Assembly (NCBI GenBank): GCA_023150875.1
Contig: JAKLKC010000002.1
Span: 178,737 to 242,736 of the forward strand
DNA length: 64,000 nucleotides
Reading direction: 5' to 3'
Source: Myxococcota bacterium
Lineage (GTDB): Bacteria > Myxococcota_A > UBA796 > UBA9615 > JAKLKC01
Under the pieces are notes generated by a model, which had not been told where the DNA came from, made no database searches, and was given only the letters and a program-made list of their open reading frames with translations. The position numbers and the translations under genes were made by a program. Shown here piece by piece: positions 27,525 to 39,126 of the stretch (positions are counted from its first letter, which is position 1; every line of letters begins with the position of its first letter).

Positions 27525-29612
27525 ATGACGCCCGAAGCCAAGCACGACTGGAAGATCGAGAAGCTCGAGCGCCGGCTCGCGGCGCAGCCCGGGGACGGGG
27601 AGGCCCTCCTGGACCTCGCCGAGGCCGCCTTCCAGAAGGGCTACTACTTCGGGGGCGGAGATCCCTGGTACGAGAGGGCGGTGGAGCTGGCGGAGGAGTA
27701 CCTCCGGCGGCACGCCGAGTCGGCCCGGGCGCGGAACGCCCTGGCCAGCGCCTGCTTCGCCCTGGGCCGCCCGGACGAGGCCGAGGCCCACTACCGCCGC
27801 GCCATCGCCGCGGACCCGGGGGACGCCCTGGCCCTGGTGGGGCTGGGGAACCTCCACCGGGAGAGGGGCAACCTCAGCCGGGCCATCGAGACCTTCGAGA
27901 AGGCGACGGAGCTGGGCCCCGACCTCTGGCAGGCCCACTACAACCTCGGCGGCGCCCTCTACGCCGAGGCCCGGGCGCGGGAGTTCCGCAAGGCCGACGA
28001 CTGGATGGAGCGGGCGATCTACCACCTCGTCACCGCGCTGCGCCTCGGCCCCCTCCTCCCCTTCGTCGGCAACATCTACAAGGACCTGGGCGAGCTGTTC
28101 CTGCACACCCGCCAGTACCAGCACGCCCGACGCTTCTTCAGCAAGCTGACCACCCACGAGGCGTACAGCGCCCTGGCCTACTACTACCTGGGGCTCACCC
28201 ACTTCAGCCTGGGCAAGTACAAGAACGCCCTCCAGCACTACCGCACCTACCTGCGCCTGGAGCCCGGGAGCGCCGTCGCCCTCTCCAAGATCGGGCTCTG
28301 CCACCTGGAGCTGGAGGAGTACGACCGGGCCCGGGATGCCTGCGAGCAGGCGCTGGAGCTGGAGCCCGGCAACCTGATGGCCCGGTTCACCCTCGGGTGC
28401 ACCGCCCAGGCCCGGGGCGACCACGACGAGGCCCGGGAGCGGTTCGAGGGGATCCTCGCCCAGGCGCCGGACTACTTCCCGGCCTACGTGGAGCTGGTGA
28501 AGACCCACTTCCTGGCCGGCGACCGGACCTGGATGGTGGCGAACCTGAAGTCCGAGGTCCGCGCCTTCGAGGAGGCGCCAGGGTACGACGGGGGGCGCTT
28601 CTACTACCGGGGCCCCCGTGGGCGCGTCCGGCGGCGCATCGACGTCCTCCTCGCCCAGCTCAAGGAGGTGGGGCTGGAGGGCTTCGGGGACCTCGCGTCC
28701 GTGTGGGACGAGGTGCAGACCGACTCCCTCCGCTTCCAGATCTGGGAGGAGCTCTTCGACCTCGCCCGGGCGGCCCGGGTCGCCGACGTGGAGCGCAGGC
28801 TCGGGGAGCCCGACCTCCACTTCGGCCGGGAGCTGGGCCGCGCCGCCCTGACCCTGAGCCAGTTCCTCCCCGAGCAGGCCCTGATCTCCGCTTCCCGCGT
28901 GGACGACGACGCCGTGCGCCGCGCCGCCCTCGCCCGGAAGGCGAGGGGCGACGACATCCACGCCTACATGCGGGCCCTGGACGACGTGCAGGAGGAGCTG
29001 CGGCAGTTCCGCGCCTACCTGCTGCTGGCCCTCGCCATCAAGGGGAGCGCCGACGCCGAGGACCACCTGACCGACCAGATGGAGGGCGGAGATCCCGTGC
29101 TCGCCATCGCCGCCGCCATCGCCCTCGTCTTCTACGGCAACGACCGCGCCGTCTCCCTGGTCCAGGCGGAGGCCGCCCGGATGCCCGATCCGGAGCGGGA
29201 GCGCCTGCTGGCCCTGCTCCAGCTCGGCCGCAGCCGCCGCGAGGACGCGGGGAAGGTCATCGACCTGTCGGGACGGGAGCGGCGTCGCCCGCGCCGGGAC
29301 GGCGACGGAGGCGCGGCCGCCACGGCCGGCTGCTCGTTGTGCGGGCGGGGACAGGACGAGGTCGACCGCCTGATGAGCGGCAACCGCGTGCTGATCTGCA
29401 ACCTCTGCATCAGCCACCTGCACGCGCACCGGAGCGAGATGCGCGTCCCCGACCACGAGGACCTGGGCTGCGGCTTCTGCCGCCGCTCGATCTTCGAGGT
29501 CGAGTCCCTCTACCGCGCCCGCTCCCTCCTGATCTGCAGCCAGTGCCTCGATAGCTGCGTCAGTCTCCTCCAGCGCGAGGAGATCGAGCGCTTCCTCATC
29601 GAGAACTTCTGA
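27525..29612 (+). CDS. TPR protein with two C-terminal ClpX-type C4 zinc-binding domains
   Basis: About eight TPR units; CSLCGRGQDEVDRLMSGNRVLICNLC and CGFCRRSIFEVESLYRARSLLICSQCLDSC match the spacing of the ClpX ZBD ([30 protein letters not shown]). Confidence 0.9.
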   Translation: MTPEAKHDWKIEKLERRLAAQPGDGEALLDLAEAAFQKGYYFGGGDPWYERAVELAEEYLRRHAESARARNALASACFALGRPDEAEAHYRRAIAADPGDALALVGLGNLHRERGNLSRAIETFEKATELGPDLWQAHYNLGGALYAEARAREFRKADDWMERAIYHLVTALRLGPLLPFVGNIYKDLGELFLHTRQYQHARRFFSKLTTHEAYSALAYYYLGLTHFSLGKYKNALQHYRTYLRLEPGSAVALSKIGLCHLELEEYDRARDACEQALELEPGNLMARFTLGCTAQARGDHDEARERFEGILAQAPDYFPAYVELVKTHFLAGDRTWMVANLKSEVRAFEEAPGYDGGRFYYRGPRGRVRRRIDVLLAQLKEVGLEGFGDLASVWDEVQTDSLRFQIWEELFDLARAARVADVERRLGEPDLHFGRELGRAALTLSQFLPEQALISASRVDDDAVRRAALARKARGDDIHAYMRALDDVQEELRQFRAYLLLALAIKGSADAEDHLTDQMEGGDPVLAIAAAIALVFYGNDRAVSLVQAEAARMPDPERERLLALLQLGRSRREDAGKVIDLSGRERRRPRRDGDGGAAATAGCSLCGRGQDEVDRLMSGNRVLICNLCISHLHAHRSEMRVPDHEDLGCGFCRRSIFEVESLYRARSLLICSQCLDSCVSLLQREEIERFLIENF

Positions 29613-30708
29613 CCGCGCCCGCACCCGCGGCGTCCAGGACCTCCCCCAGGCGGCGCAGGGCCTCATCGGTGTGCCCCACGTCCTCGGCCCACCCCACGCG
29701 GATCCAGCCGGGGAGGTCGAAGAAGGACCCCGGCACGACGACGGTGTCCCGTTCCTCCTTCAGGCGCGACGCGAAGTCCCGGTCGTCCACCCCCGGGGGA
29801 AGGCGGAGGGCGCAGCAGATCCCCCCGTCCGGCTCCACCCAGGAGATCCCCGGCCGGGCCTCCACCAGGGCGCGGACGCGGGGGATCCCCATCGCCGACT
29901 GCGCCCGGGCCCGCGCCACCAGCGCGTCCCGGCGGGCGAGCCCCCGGAGCGCGAGGGCCAGGACCGGGGCCGGCGCCACGACCTCCAGGTGGTCCCGCAC
30001 GTCGTGGATCCGGGCGGCGAGGCGCGGCTCGCACAGGACCCACCCCGCCCGGAGCCCCCCGAGCCCGTGGACCTTGGTGAGGCTGGACGTCGTCACCACC
30101 CCCTCGCCGAGGGTGGCCGCCACGGGGGACGCTCCCTCCCCGAGGAAGTCCCGGTAGACCTCGTCCACCACCAGCGTCGCCCCCGCCTCCCGGCACGCCT
30201 CCGCCGCCGCCTCCAGGGTCCCGGGCGCCAGGTCCACGCCGCTGGGGTTGTGCAGGCGGGTCAGCAGGACGGCCCGGACCCCCGCCCCGAGCAGGCGCCG
30301 GAGGGCCTCGACGTCCACCGCGAAGCGGTCCTGGGGCCGCCGCCTCAGCCACACCGGCCGCGCCCCCAGGGCCCTGACGGCCGCCACCAGGGGCTCGTAG
30401 ACCGGCGTCTCCACCACCACGCGCTCCCCGGGCTCCACCAGGGCCGCCAGGACCAGGAAGTTCGCCTCGCTCGTCCCGCCGGTGAACACCACGCCCCGGG
30501 GATCGACACCGTAGGCGCCCGCGATCGCCTCGGCCACCGCCCTCTTGCCGTACCCCTCGTCCGCCCCCGCCCTCAGCTCCTCCCACGACGGCGGATCCCC
30601 CAGCCACTCCAGGGGCGGGGGGAGCACGCCGCTGGCCGACAGCCGGAAGGCCGCCCCCCCGGGCACCGCCTTCGCCCACCTCATGTACTCGACGCGCCCG
30701 AATCCCAT
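29596..30708 (-). CDS. Pyridoxal-phosphate aminotransferase class I/II
   Basis: VVFTGGTSEANFLVLAALVEPGERVVVETPVYEPL, LTRLHNPSGVDL, ATLVVDEVYRDF, TTSSLTKVHGLGGLRAGWV. Confidence 0.9.
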   Translation of the reverse strand: MGFGRVEYMRWAKAVPGGAAFRLSASGVLPPPLEWLGDPPSWEELRAGADEGYGKRAVAEAIAGAYGVDPRGVVFTGGTSEANFLVLAALVEPGERVVVETPVYEPLVAAVRALGARPVWLRRRPQDRFAVDVEALRRLLGAGVRAVLLTRLHNPSGVDLAPGTLEAAAEACREAGATLVVDEVYRDFLGEGASPVAATLGEGVVTTSSLTKVHGLGGLRAGWVLCEPRLAARIHDVRDHLEVVAPAPVLALALRGLARRDALVARARAQSAMGIPRVRALVEARPGISWVEPDGGICCALRLPPGVDDRDFASRLKEERDTVVVPGSFFDLPGWIRVGWAEDVGHTDEALRRLGEVLDAAGAGAVRSSR

Positions 30709-30853
30709 GGCCGGAGTCCTCGTGCCGCGACCCGGGATCACCCGTGTCGGATCGCCTCTCGCAAGAGCGCGGCATCGTACCGCGAGTCGTGGGGGGAGTC
30801 CCAGCGGCGCGAGCCTGAGCCCGTACGTCCCGGTTGTGCTACGGTCGCCACGC

Positions 30854-31882
30854 ATGCCTTCGCTGCACGAGCAGCTCGAACGCCTCGCGGCGGCCGGGGT
30901 CCGGATGCGGACCGGGGACGGCGTCGCTCGGCTCCTGCGGGAGCACGTGCCGCCGGACTTCGAGGCGCGGCCCTGGGAGCTGCTGCTCGCGGAGATGGCC
31001 CGGCTGGACCTCACGGACGCGGTGCTGGCCGTGGGCGGCGCGCCCTGGTCACGGCGCGGTTCTCCCCGAGACGCCGGAGGCAGCTCGGCGGACGTGGCGG
31101 AGCACCTGGCGCGGCTGCTGGGCGACGCGGAGGCCGTCGCGGCGCTCGGTGTGTCCCCGGACGAGCCCGACGTCCACGGTGCCCTGGCGCGCCTGGCACC
31201 CCGGCTGTCGGCGCGGCACGGGCTGTCGGTGCTGGTGGGGCGCCCGGCGGACACCCGGGAGGCCGAACGATGGGCGCGAGGCGACGCCTGGTGGGTGGCC
31301 TTCGCCCGCGCGGACCTCCTCCGCGAGGCCACGGACGGCCACGTGGAGTGGCGGAGCCCGGTGGATGGGCCCCCCTCCTCGTCCGCCCGAGAGACGTCGC
31401 CGGCCGGGACGAGCCGTCGCTGGGTGTGCTTTCCACCGTTCGGGTCGGGCTTCCTCGCCTTCACCGTGACCTTCTGGCCCGCGGCCTTCGCGGTGCTGCT
31501 GCTGTGGCACGTGGCCAGTGCGGGGCTCGCCGCGCTGGCCGACGTCCACACGGCGGCCATCGTCGCCGGCGTGCTCGGCCTCTATCCGCTGGCCACGCTC
31601 CTCCTCAACTGGCGCTGCGCCGCGAGGCGGACGGACGAGGCAATCCGCGTCCGGATCGGCCTCCTCCCTTGGCCGGGGTGGCAGCGGCTCGACGTCCCGC
31701 GCGCCGACGTGGCCCGCGTCTACGTCGACCGCCGCCTGGACAGCGGGGGCGAGCTCGCCTCGAGCGAGTACGCCTTCACCGTCTGCCTGGCGCTGCGCGA
31801 CGGCCGCGTCCACCGAGTGGGCGGCGAGACCTACGACGAGGAGAAAGCCGAAGCGCTGCGGGCCTTCCTCGCGGGAGGGTGA
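30854..31882 (+). CDS. Hypothetical protein with C-terminal membrane-associated region
   Basis: 342-aa ORF; FLAFTVTFWPAAFAVLLLWHVASAGLAALADVHTAAIVAGVLGLYPLATLLLNW hydrophobic hairpin. Confidence 0.65.
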   Translation: MPSLHEQLERLAAAGVRMRTGDGVARLLREHVPPDFEARPWELLLAEMARLDLTDAVLAVGGAPWSRRGSPRDAGGSSADVAEHLARLLGDAEAVAALGVSPDEPDVHGALARLAPRLSARHGLSVLVGRPADTREAERWARGDAWWVAFARADLLREATDGHVEWRSPVDGPPSSSARETSPAGTSRRWVCFPPFGSGFLAFTVTFWPAAFAVLLLWHVASAGLAALADVHTAAIVAGVLGLYPLATLLLNWRCAARRTDEAIRVRIGLLPWPGWQRLDVPRADVARVYVDRRLDSGGELASSEYAFTVCLALRDGRVHRVGGETYDEEKAEALRAFLAGG

Positions 31883-31997
31883 GGGCGCGGCACTGATCCC
31901 CCGCCCGGTACCCCCGGGGGCTGACCCTTTCGGCCGAAGTCGACCACCTCCTTCGGGCCCATCCACTCCGGGGACGTCCGGGCATCGGAACAGGGGA

Positions 31998-33701
31998 TCA
32001 CCAGTGCCGGATCGCCTCGAGATACCGGGCGGCGTCGTACCCAGGGCTGTTGGCGGCGTCGTGGCAGCGGCGGCAGGTGTCCGCGCCGGGCTCCCGGAAG
32101 GCCACCGGGCGGGAGGGGTGGCCGGTGGCGGGGCCGTGGCACGCCTCGCACTGGACCCCCAGCAGGTGCCGGCCCTGCTCCGGCATCACGAAGCCGCCGG
32201 GCTCGGCCCAACCGGTGGTGTGGCAGCCCAGGCAGGCGGGGTCGTCCCCCTGCTCCCGCTCCAGGATCCTCTGGAAGGCCGTGGCGTGGCCGCTCGCCGA
32301 CCAGCGGGCGAACGCGGGGGCGTGGCAGGTCAGGCAGGCGTCGACCCCCGCGTACGCGGCGGCTCCGGGCGGCGGCGCCGGAGGTGAGATCCCCGCCAGG
32401 AGCACGCTCCTCAGGGCGTCCAGCTCGGCCCGGACCGCGGGAGCCTCGGGCAGGGAGGGGTCCAGGGGCCCGATCCGGAACCCGAAGGCGTGCCGGGGCG
32501 CGGTGCCGGCCCCGAGGCGGCCCCGCAGCACGCCGATCTGCCGCTCCAGGGCGGCCCTCGCGCCCTCGGCCGTCGCCTGCGGCGCGGCTCCCCCTCGCCC
32601 CGAGCCCCTCCGAGGCGCCGGACTCGACCCTCCGGCCCCTTCCAAGCGCGCCCACTGCTCCTCGTGCCCCACCAGGGTCTCGACGGCGACGGCGCGGTCG
32701 GTGTCCGGGTCGAAGCGGGCCCCCTTTTCGCCGGTGAACAGCAGGTCGAGCCGGGCCAGGGCCGTGCCGCCCCCCTCCAGGCGCAGCACCTGGGCCTCAC
32801 CCACCCGCTGCCGGGGGGGCTCCCCCGGCGCCCCACCCTCCACCCACCAGAAGTCCACCCCGCGCACCGTCCGGGCGAGGGAGCGGATGGACTCCCCCGG
32901 CACGTCCGCGGCCACCAGGACCGCGTCGACCTCCGGCAGCCGGGAGATCTCCGCGCGGAGCGCCTCGGCGGGATCGAGCACCGTCGTCTCGCCGGCCCGC
33001 CGGGACGAGGCGGCCCCGGCGACGACCGAGAGCAGGGCCAGCTTCCGGTCCCCCGCCGCCAGCACGGCGTGGGTCGGGAAGGGCGGGCGTCCTGTGCGGG
33101 CGTGCAGCAGGTTGGTCGCCACCACCGCCAGGCGGGTCCCCTTCGCCGCCCGGGCGATCCCCGCGGCCCCCAGGAGCTCCAGGTCCTCCACCCCCGGGGC
33201 GAAGGCGTCGTACCCCATGCGGTCCAGCAGCCCCAGGACCTCCCGCGCCCGGCCCTCCAGCGGGCCCCGGCCGTAGGTCCCCACCTCCCCCAGCGTGCCC
33301 AGCAGGTTGGGGCCCTCCACGGCGAGCAGCCCGGGGTGGAGGCCGCCGGCCGCCCGGAGCGCCGTGGCGCGGCGCGCGAACCCTCCCGCGGGAGCCCCCG
33401 GGCAGCCGCAGGGCTCGACGCGCCCCCGGACCCCGATGGAGAGCGACAGCGAGAGGCGATCCGCCGGCTCCGCCCCGGGGGGGGTGGCGCGGGGGGCGGG
33501 CTCCGACGCCGCCAGCTCCGCGAGGGTGGGGGGGAGGGCGCCGCCTCCGGGCGGGTCCGAGACCCTCTCCCCACGGCAGGCCGCCACCCCCGCGGCCATG
33601 GCGGCCAGCGCGAGGGCCCCCGTCAACGTTTTGCAAATTCGCGTAGGCAAGACTCGGCTCGGGAGGGCGTTCCCGGACCCGATGCTATCATGCCTTGCCA
33701 T
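31998..33701 (-). CDS. Lipoprotein: metallophosphatase/5'-nucleotidase-like domain fused to C-terminal tetraheme cytochrome (c554-like); start may be TTG at 33650
   Basis: AAGVAAC lipobox; four CXXCH motifs: CLTCH, CLGCH, CEACH, CRRCH; N-terminal region RVEPCGCPG...GGFARRATAL...LLAVEGPNLLG... Confidence 0.8.
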   Translation of the reverse strand: MARHDSIGSGNALPSRVLPTRICKTLTGALALAAMAAGVAACRGERVSDPPGGGALPPTLAELAASEPAPRATPPGAEPADRLSLSLSIGVRGRVEPCGCPGAPAGGFARRATALRAAGGLHPGLLAVEGPNLLGTLGEVGTYGRGPLEGRAREVLGLLDRMGYDAFAPGVEDLELLGAAGIARAAKGTRLAVVATNLLHARTGRPPFPTHAVLAAGDRKLALLSVVAGAASSRRAGETTVLDPAEALRAEISRLPEVDAVLVAADVPGESIRSLARTVRGVDFWWVEGGAPGEPPRQRVGEAQVLRLEGGGTALARLDLLFTGEKGARFDPDTDRAVAVETLVGHEEQWARLEGAGGSSPAPRRGSGRGGAAPQATAEGARAALERQIGVLRGRLGAGTAPRHAFGFRIGPLDPSLPEAPAVRAELDALRSVLLAGISPPAPPPGAAAYAGVDACLTCHAPAFARWSASGHATAFQRILEREQGDDPACLGCHTTGWAEPGGFVMPEQGRHLLGVQCEACHGPATGHPSRPVAFREPGADTCRRCHDAANSPGYDAARYLEAIRHW

Positions 33702-33730
33702 CGACCCCCGAGCAGACCGAGGACCCCCCG

Positions 33731-36610
33731 ATGCCCCTCCGGCCCCTCCCCTCCGCCGCCGCCCTGGTCGTCGCCGCCGCCGTCGCGCTCCCGATCCCGG
33801 CCCACGCCCTCACCGGGCGGCAGCCGATCCTCCGGGATCCCCGCCTCTACCAGCGCACGTACGAGGCCGCGGTGCAGCGCGCCCACGGATCCCGGGGCGA
33901 GTGGACGGACTTCCTGCTCCGCCACGGCCCCAAGTGGACCGCCCGCTGGGACGAGCGGTCCCACACCGCCCTGCGCTTCTACGGCGAGGGCATCGAGGTG
34001 GGCCAGCCCGCCACCGACGAGGAGGCGTACGCCATCGGCGAGACGTTCTTCTACGACAACGAGGACCTGCTGGGGGACGGCGTGCTGGTGGAAGACCTCG
34101 TCCGGGTCGCCGCCAAGGAGGCCCACGGCACCCGCTACGTGTCGTTCCGGCGGGAGCACCGGGGCGTGCCCGTCGAGGGCTCCCGGGTCCACGTGCGCAT
34201 CAAGAACGGGCGCCTGTTCATGGGCGGAGTCGACACCCACCCCGACGCCGACGTCCCCACCAGCCCGGCGATCCCGAAGGAGGCGGCGGTGGAGGTCGCC
34301 CGGGGCGATCTCTCGACCCTGGCGCCCCGGGATCGGCTCTCGGCCCAAGGGGACGTGGAGCTGGTGGTCTACCCGCTGCCCCTCGAAGACCGCTACGAGT
34401 ACCACCTGGCCTGGAAGGTCCGGATGGTGCGCGAGGACGGCCCGGGGACCTGGGACGTCTTCGTCGACGCCACCGACGGATCCCTGGTGGACCGCCTGGA
34501 CCGGATCCTCTGGCTCGACGGGACCCTGAACGTCCGCCACGACCTGCGGACCGTCACCAATCCCCCCGAGTACGGCGTCACGCCGATGGCCTTCAACAAG
34601 GTCACGTTCCCGGACCCGGATCCCGACGTCACGGTCTACACCGACGCCGCGGGATGGTTCGACGCCAGCGGCGTGTCGGGCCCCACCACGGTCACCACCA
34701 GCGTGGTGGGCGACGACGTCCGGATCTCGAACTTCAGCCAGGGGAACGCCGAGATCGCCGGGAGCTGGACGGTCTCCGACGGCGCCGTGCTGGAGTTCTC
34801 CACCGACGCGGCCACCGACGAGTACGGGCAGGCCCAGCTCGACGTGTACGCCTTCCTGCTCCAGGTGAGGGCGAGGGCCCAGGGGATGGACCCCGCCAAC
34901 GCCTACGCCTGGGACCGCATCGACGCGAAGGTCAACCAGGACCAGACCTGCAACGCCTACTTCGACGGGGACGTGAACTTCTTCCGCTCGGGGAGCGGCT
35001 GCAACAACACCGGGAGGATCTCCGACGTCGTCTACCACGAGTTCGGGCACGGCTTCCACTACTACCAGCTCACCCAGGGAGACGTCGGCGTGTTCGACGG
35101 CGCCCTCAGCGAGGGGGCCGGCGACTACATGTCGGGCACCATGTGGGGGGATCCCTACCTCGCCCCGGGCTTCTTCGTCAGCGGCGCCAGCACCTGGCTC
35201 CGGGAGTTCGACTCGGACTACTCGTGGCCCGAGGACATCGACGCCGACCCCCACTACACGGGCCTGATCTTCGCCTCGACCATGTGGGACCTCCAGACGC
35301 TGCTGGTGGGCAAGTACGGAGCCGACGCCGGCCGGGCCCACGCCGACCTGCTCTACGCCCGGATCCTGATCGGGGCCATGGACATCCCCACGACCTACGA
35401 GGAGGCCCTGGCGGGGGACGACGACGACGGGAACCTCGCCAACGGCACCCCCAACGTGTGCGAGATCAACGACGCCTTCTCCGCCCACGGCCTCGGCCCG
35501 GTGGGGGGTGCTGCCGGGATCTCCACCGCCCACGCGCCCTTGGGCAACCAGGCCAGCGGGACGGAGATCCCCGTCTCCGCCTACGTGGCGATCCAGTACC
35601 CCCAGTGCGTCGAGTACGGCATAGAGAGCACCCGCCTCTCCTGGTCCGTCGATGCCGGGTCGAACTGGGAGACGGCGGATATGGTGGGCGACGACGGCGA
35701 GAACTGGACGGCCACCCTCCCCGCCCTCCCCGCCGGGACCCAGGTGCTCTACTCCATCGAGATCGCCGACGGCGGAGGCAACGCCGCATACACCCTGCCC
35801 GACAACGCGGCGATGCCGTACTACATGTTCTACGTCGGCGAGTTGGCCCCGGTCTTCTTCGACGACTTCGAAGGGGACGACCTGGGGTGGACCCACGAGC
35901 TCCTGTCGGGGGACGACGAGGAGGGGGCGGACGACTGGCAGCAGGGGCGCCCCCGGGGAGAGAGCGGCGACCCGTCGGAGGCCTTCAGCGGCTCCATCGT
36001 CTGGGGCAACGACCTCGGATCGAACCAGTACAACGGCGCCTACCAGCCGGACAAGGTGAACACCCTGGTCTCGCCGCCCCTCGACCTGTCGGCCCACTCC
36101 CTCGTCCGCCTGCAGTTCCGCCGCTGGCTCAACGTCGAGGACGGCTCCTTCGACAACGCCACGGTCTACGTCGAGGAGCAGCCCGTGTGGACCAACCTCG
36201 CCTCTCCGTCTTCCGTGCCCGACGACGAGCGGGACGTCCACCACGAGGACCTGGAGTGGCAGCTCCACGACATCGACATCTCCGGGATCGCGGGCGGCCG
36301 CTCCGACGTCCGGATCCGGTTCGAGATCGACTCGGACGGAGGCCTGGAGTTCGGCGGCTGGAACGTGGACGACGTAGGGGTCTACGCCATGACCGAGGCC
36401 CCCGAGGATCCGCCGGGCGACGACGACGACGATGATGATGGCGACGACGACACCACCGATCCCGCCGGTGAGGACCCGGAGGGCCCGAGCCTGATCGGGG
36501 ACCCGGACACCTGCGGCGGCTGCGACGCCTCGGACTCCTCCCCGTCCTCGCCGGTCGGCGCGGCCCTGGCCGCCCTCGCCCTCCTCTTCTTCCGCCGCCG
36601 CCTCCGCTGA
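33731..36610 (+). CDS. Secreted zinc metalloprotease (M36/fungalysin- or M4-like) with FTP-like propeptide and MYXO-CTERM-like tail
   Basis: DVVYHEFGHGFHYYQ (HExxH) and ALSEGAGDYMSGTMWGD; signal peptide; C-terminal DTCGGCDASDSSPSSPVGAALAALALLFFRRRLR. Confidence 0.85.
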   Translation: MPLRPLPSAAALVVAAAVALPIPAHALTGRQPILRDPRLYQRTYEAAVQRAHGSRGEWTDFLLRHGPKWTARWDERSHTALRFYGEGIEVGQPATDEEAYAIGETFFYDNEDLLGDGVLVEDLVRVAAKEAHGTRYVSFRREHRGVPVEGSRVHVRIKNGRLFMGGVDTHPDADVPTSPAIPKEAAVEVARGDLSTLAPRDRLSAQGDVELVVYPLPLEDRYEYHLAWKVRMVREDGPGTWDVFVDATDGSLVDRLDRILWLDGTLNVRHDLRTVTNPPEYGVTPMAFNKVTFPDPDPDVTVYTDAAGWFDASGVSGPTTVTTSVVGDDVRISNFSQGNAEIAGSWTVSDGAVLEFSTDAATDEYGQAQLDVYAFLLQVRARAQGMDPANAYAWDRIDAKVNQDQTCNAYFDGDVNFFRSGSGCNNTGRISDVVYHEFGHGFHYYQLTQGDVGVFDGALSEGAGDYMSGTMWGDPYLAPGFFVSGASTWLREFDSDYSWPEDIDADPHYTGLIFASTMWDLQTLLVGKYGADAGRAHADLLYARILIGAMDIPTTYEEALAGDDDDGNLANGTPNVCEINDAFSAHGLGPVGGAAGISTAHAPLGNQASGTEIPVSAYVAIQYPQCVEYGIESTRLSWSVDAGSNWETADMVGDDGENWTATLPALPAGTQVLYSIEIADGGGNAAYTLPDNAAMPYYMFYVGELAPVFFDDFEGDDLGWTHELLSGDDEEGADDWQQGRPRGESGDPSEAFSGSIVWGNDLGSNQYNGAYQPDKVNTLVSPPLDLSAHSLVRLQFRRWLNVEDGSFDNATVYVEEQPVWTNLASPSSVPDDERDVHHEDLEWQLHDIDISGIAGGRSDVRIRFEIDSDGGLEFGGWNVDDVGVYAMTEAPEDPPGDDDDDDDGDDDTTDPAGEDPEGPSLIGDPDTCGGCDASDSSPSSPVGAALAALALLFFRRRLR

Positions 36611-36703
36611 ACCCACTGGGGGCGGGCACGTCCGCGCCCGCCTGCGTGGTGCGTCCCGTGCACCAGGGTCCGCCGAGGGGGACAGCGGGAGCTTCCCGAG
36701 CCC

Positions 36704-37228
36704 ATGAGACCCGACTCCGCCGCGATGGCCGCCTGCGTGGTCCTCCTGCTGGGGGGCTGCGGGGCGTCGGACTACGCCGCGACCGCGGGCGGCCTTCCCG
36801 AGGACGGGAGCAGCCCCGAGATCCAGGTCCAGGTCAGCGGCGGCGCGCGCCCGTCCACGGTGGTGGACTCCCGCACCGGCTGGACCACCATCGACGTGAC
36901 GGCCGGAGAGAGGCTCCAGGTCCAGGCCACCGCCACCGACCCCGGGGGCGTCGCCTGGCTGGAGCTGTCCTGCCCCGGATCCGAGGCCGTGGACGAGCAG
37001 CTCCGGGAGGGCGACGAGGCCGGCGACATGAACCCCACCGCCGGGGACACCTCGAACCCCGAGCCCACCGTCTACGCCGTCGCCGGCTTCACCGTCCCCG
37101 ACGACGCCGACCTGGGCAGCTTCGAGGTCCAGGCGGACGCCGTCGACGTCGAGGGCAACGACGCCCTGCCGGTGGTGGTGCGCTTCGTGGTCCACCGCAG
37201 CGAGGACCCCGCCGCGGCCGACGACTGA
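36704..37228 (+). CDS. Lipoprotein, hypothetical
   Basis: MRPDSAAMAACVVLLLGGCGAS lipobox. Confidence 0.7.
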   Translation: MRPDSAAMAACVVLLLGGCGASDYAATAGGLPEDGSSPEIQVQVSGGARPSTVVDSRTGWTTIDVTAGERLQVQATATDPGGVAWLELSCPGSEAVDEQLREGDEAGDMNPTAGDTSNPEPTVYAVAGFTVPDDADLGSFEVQADAVDVEGNDALPVVVRFVVHRSEDPAAADD

Positions 37229-37315
37229 AGCGCCCGGGCCATCCCCCGCGCCGGACGTCGAGACCGCCGGTAGGTCCGTCCCGCCCCCCCTCCGGTCGGC
37301 GAGCCCCATAGCCGA

Positions 37316-37357
37316 GAAGCCCCCGGACCCCGGCGCGAGCGGGAGTCCGAGGGCTTC
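37316..37357. terminator. Bidirectional terminator-like hairpin between the lipoprotein gene and groEL
   Basis: gaagcccccggac ... gtccgagggcttc inverted repeat. Confidence 0.6.
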
Positions 37358-37367
37358 GGGGGTAGGG

Positions 37368-37399
37368 TCCCGGGAGGCGCCGCGTGACGCCCCCCGGGA
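37368..37399. terminator. Second hairpin downstream of groEL
   Basis: tcccgggaggcg ... cgccccccggga inverted repeat (one mismatch/bulge). Confidence 0.4.
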
Positions 37400-37420
37400 A
37401 CCCCTCAGGCGATCACCGAC

Positions 37421-39112
<1,692 letters not shown>

Positions 39113-39126
39113 TCACGGTTCGACGT

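Noticed and set aside
32041-32340. Regularly spaced Cys/His codons as a possible short repeat or CRISPR-like array
   Set aside because: They are CXXCH heme-binding motifs of the cytochrome domain; spacing is irregular and there is no conserved DNA repeat
33623-37309. 1228-aa minus-strand ORF
   Set aside because: Antisense to the M36-like protease; shadow ORF
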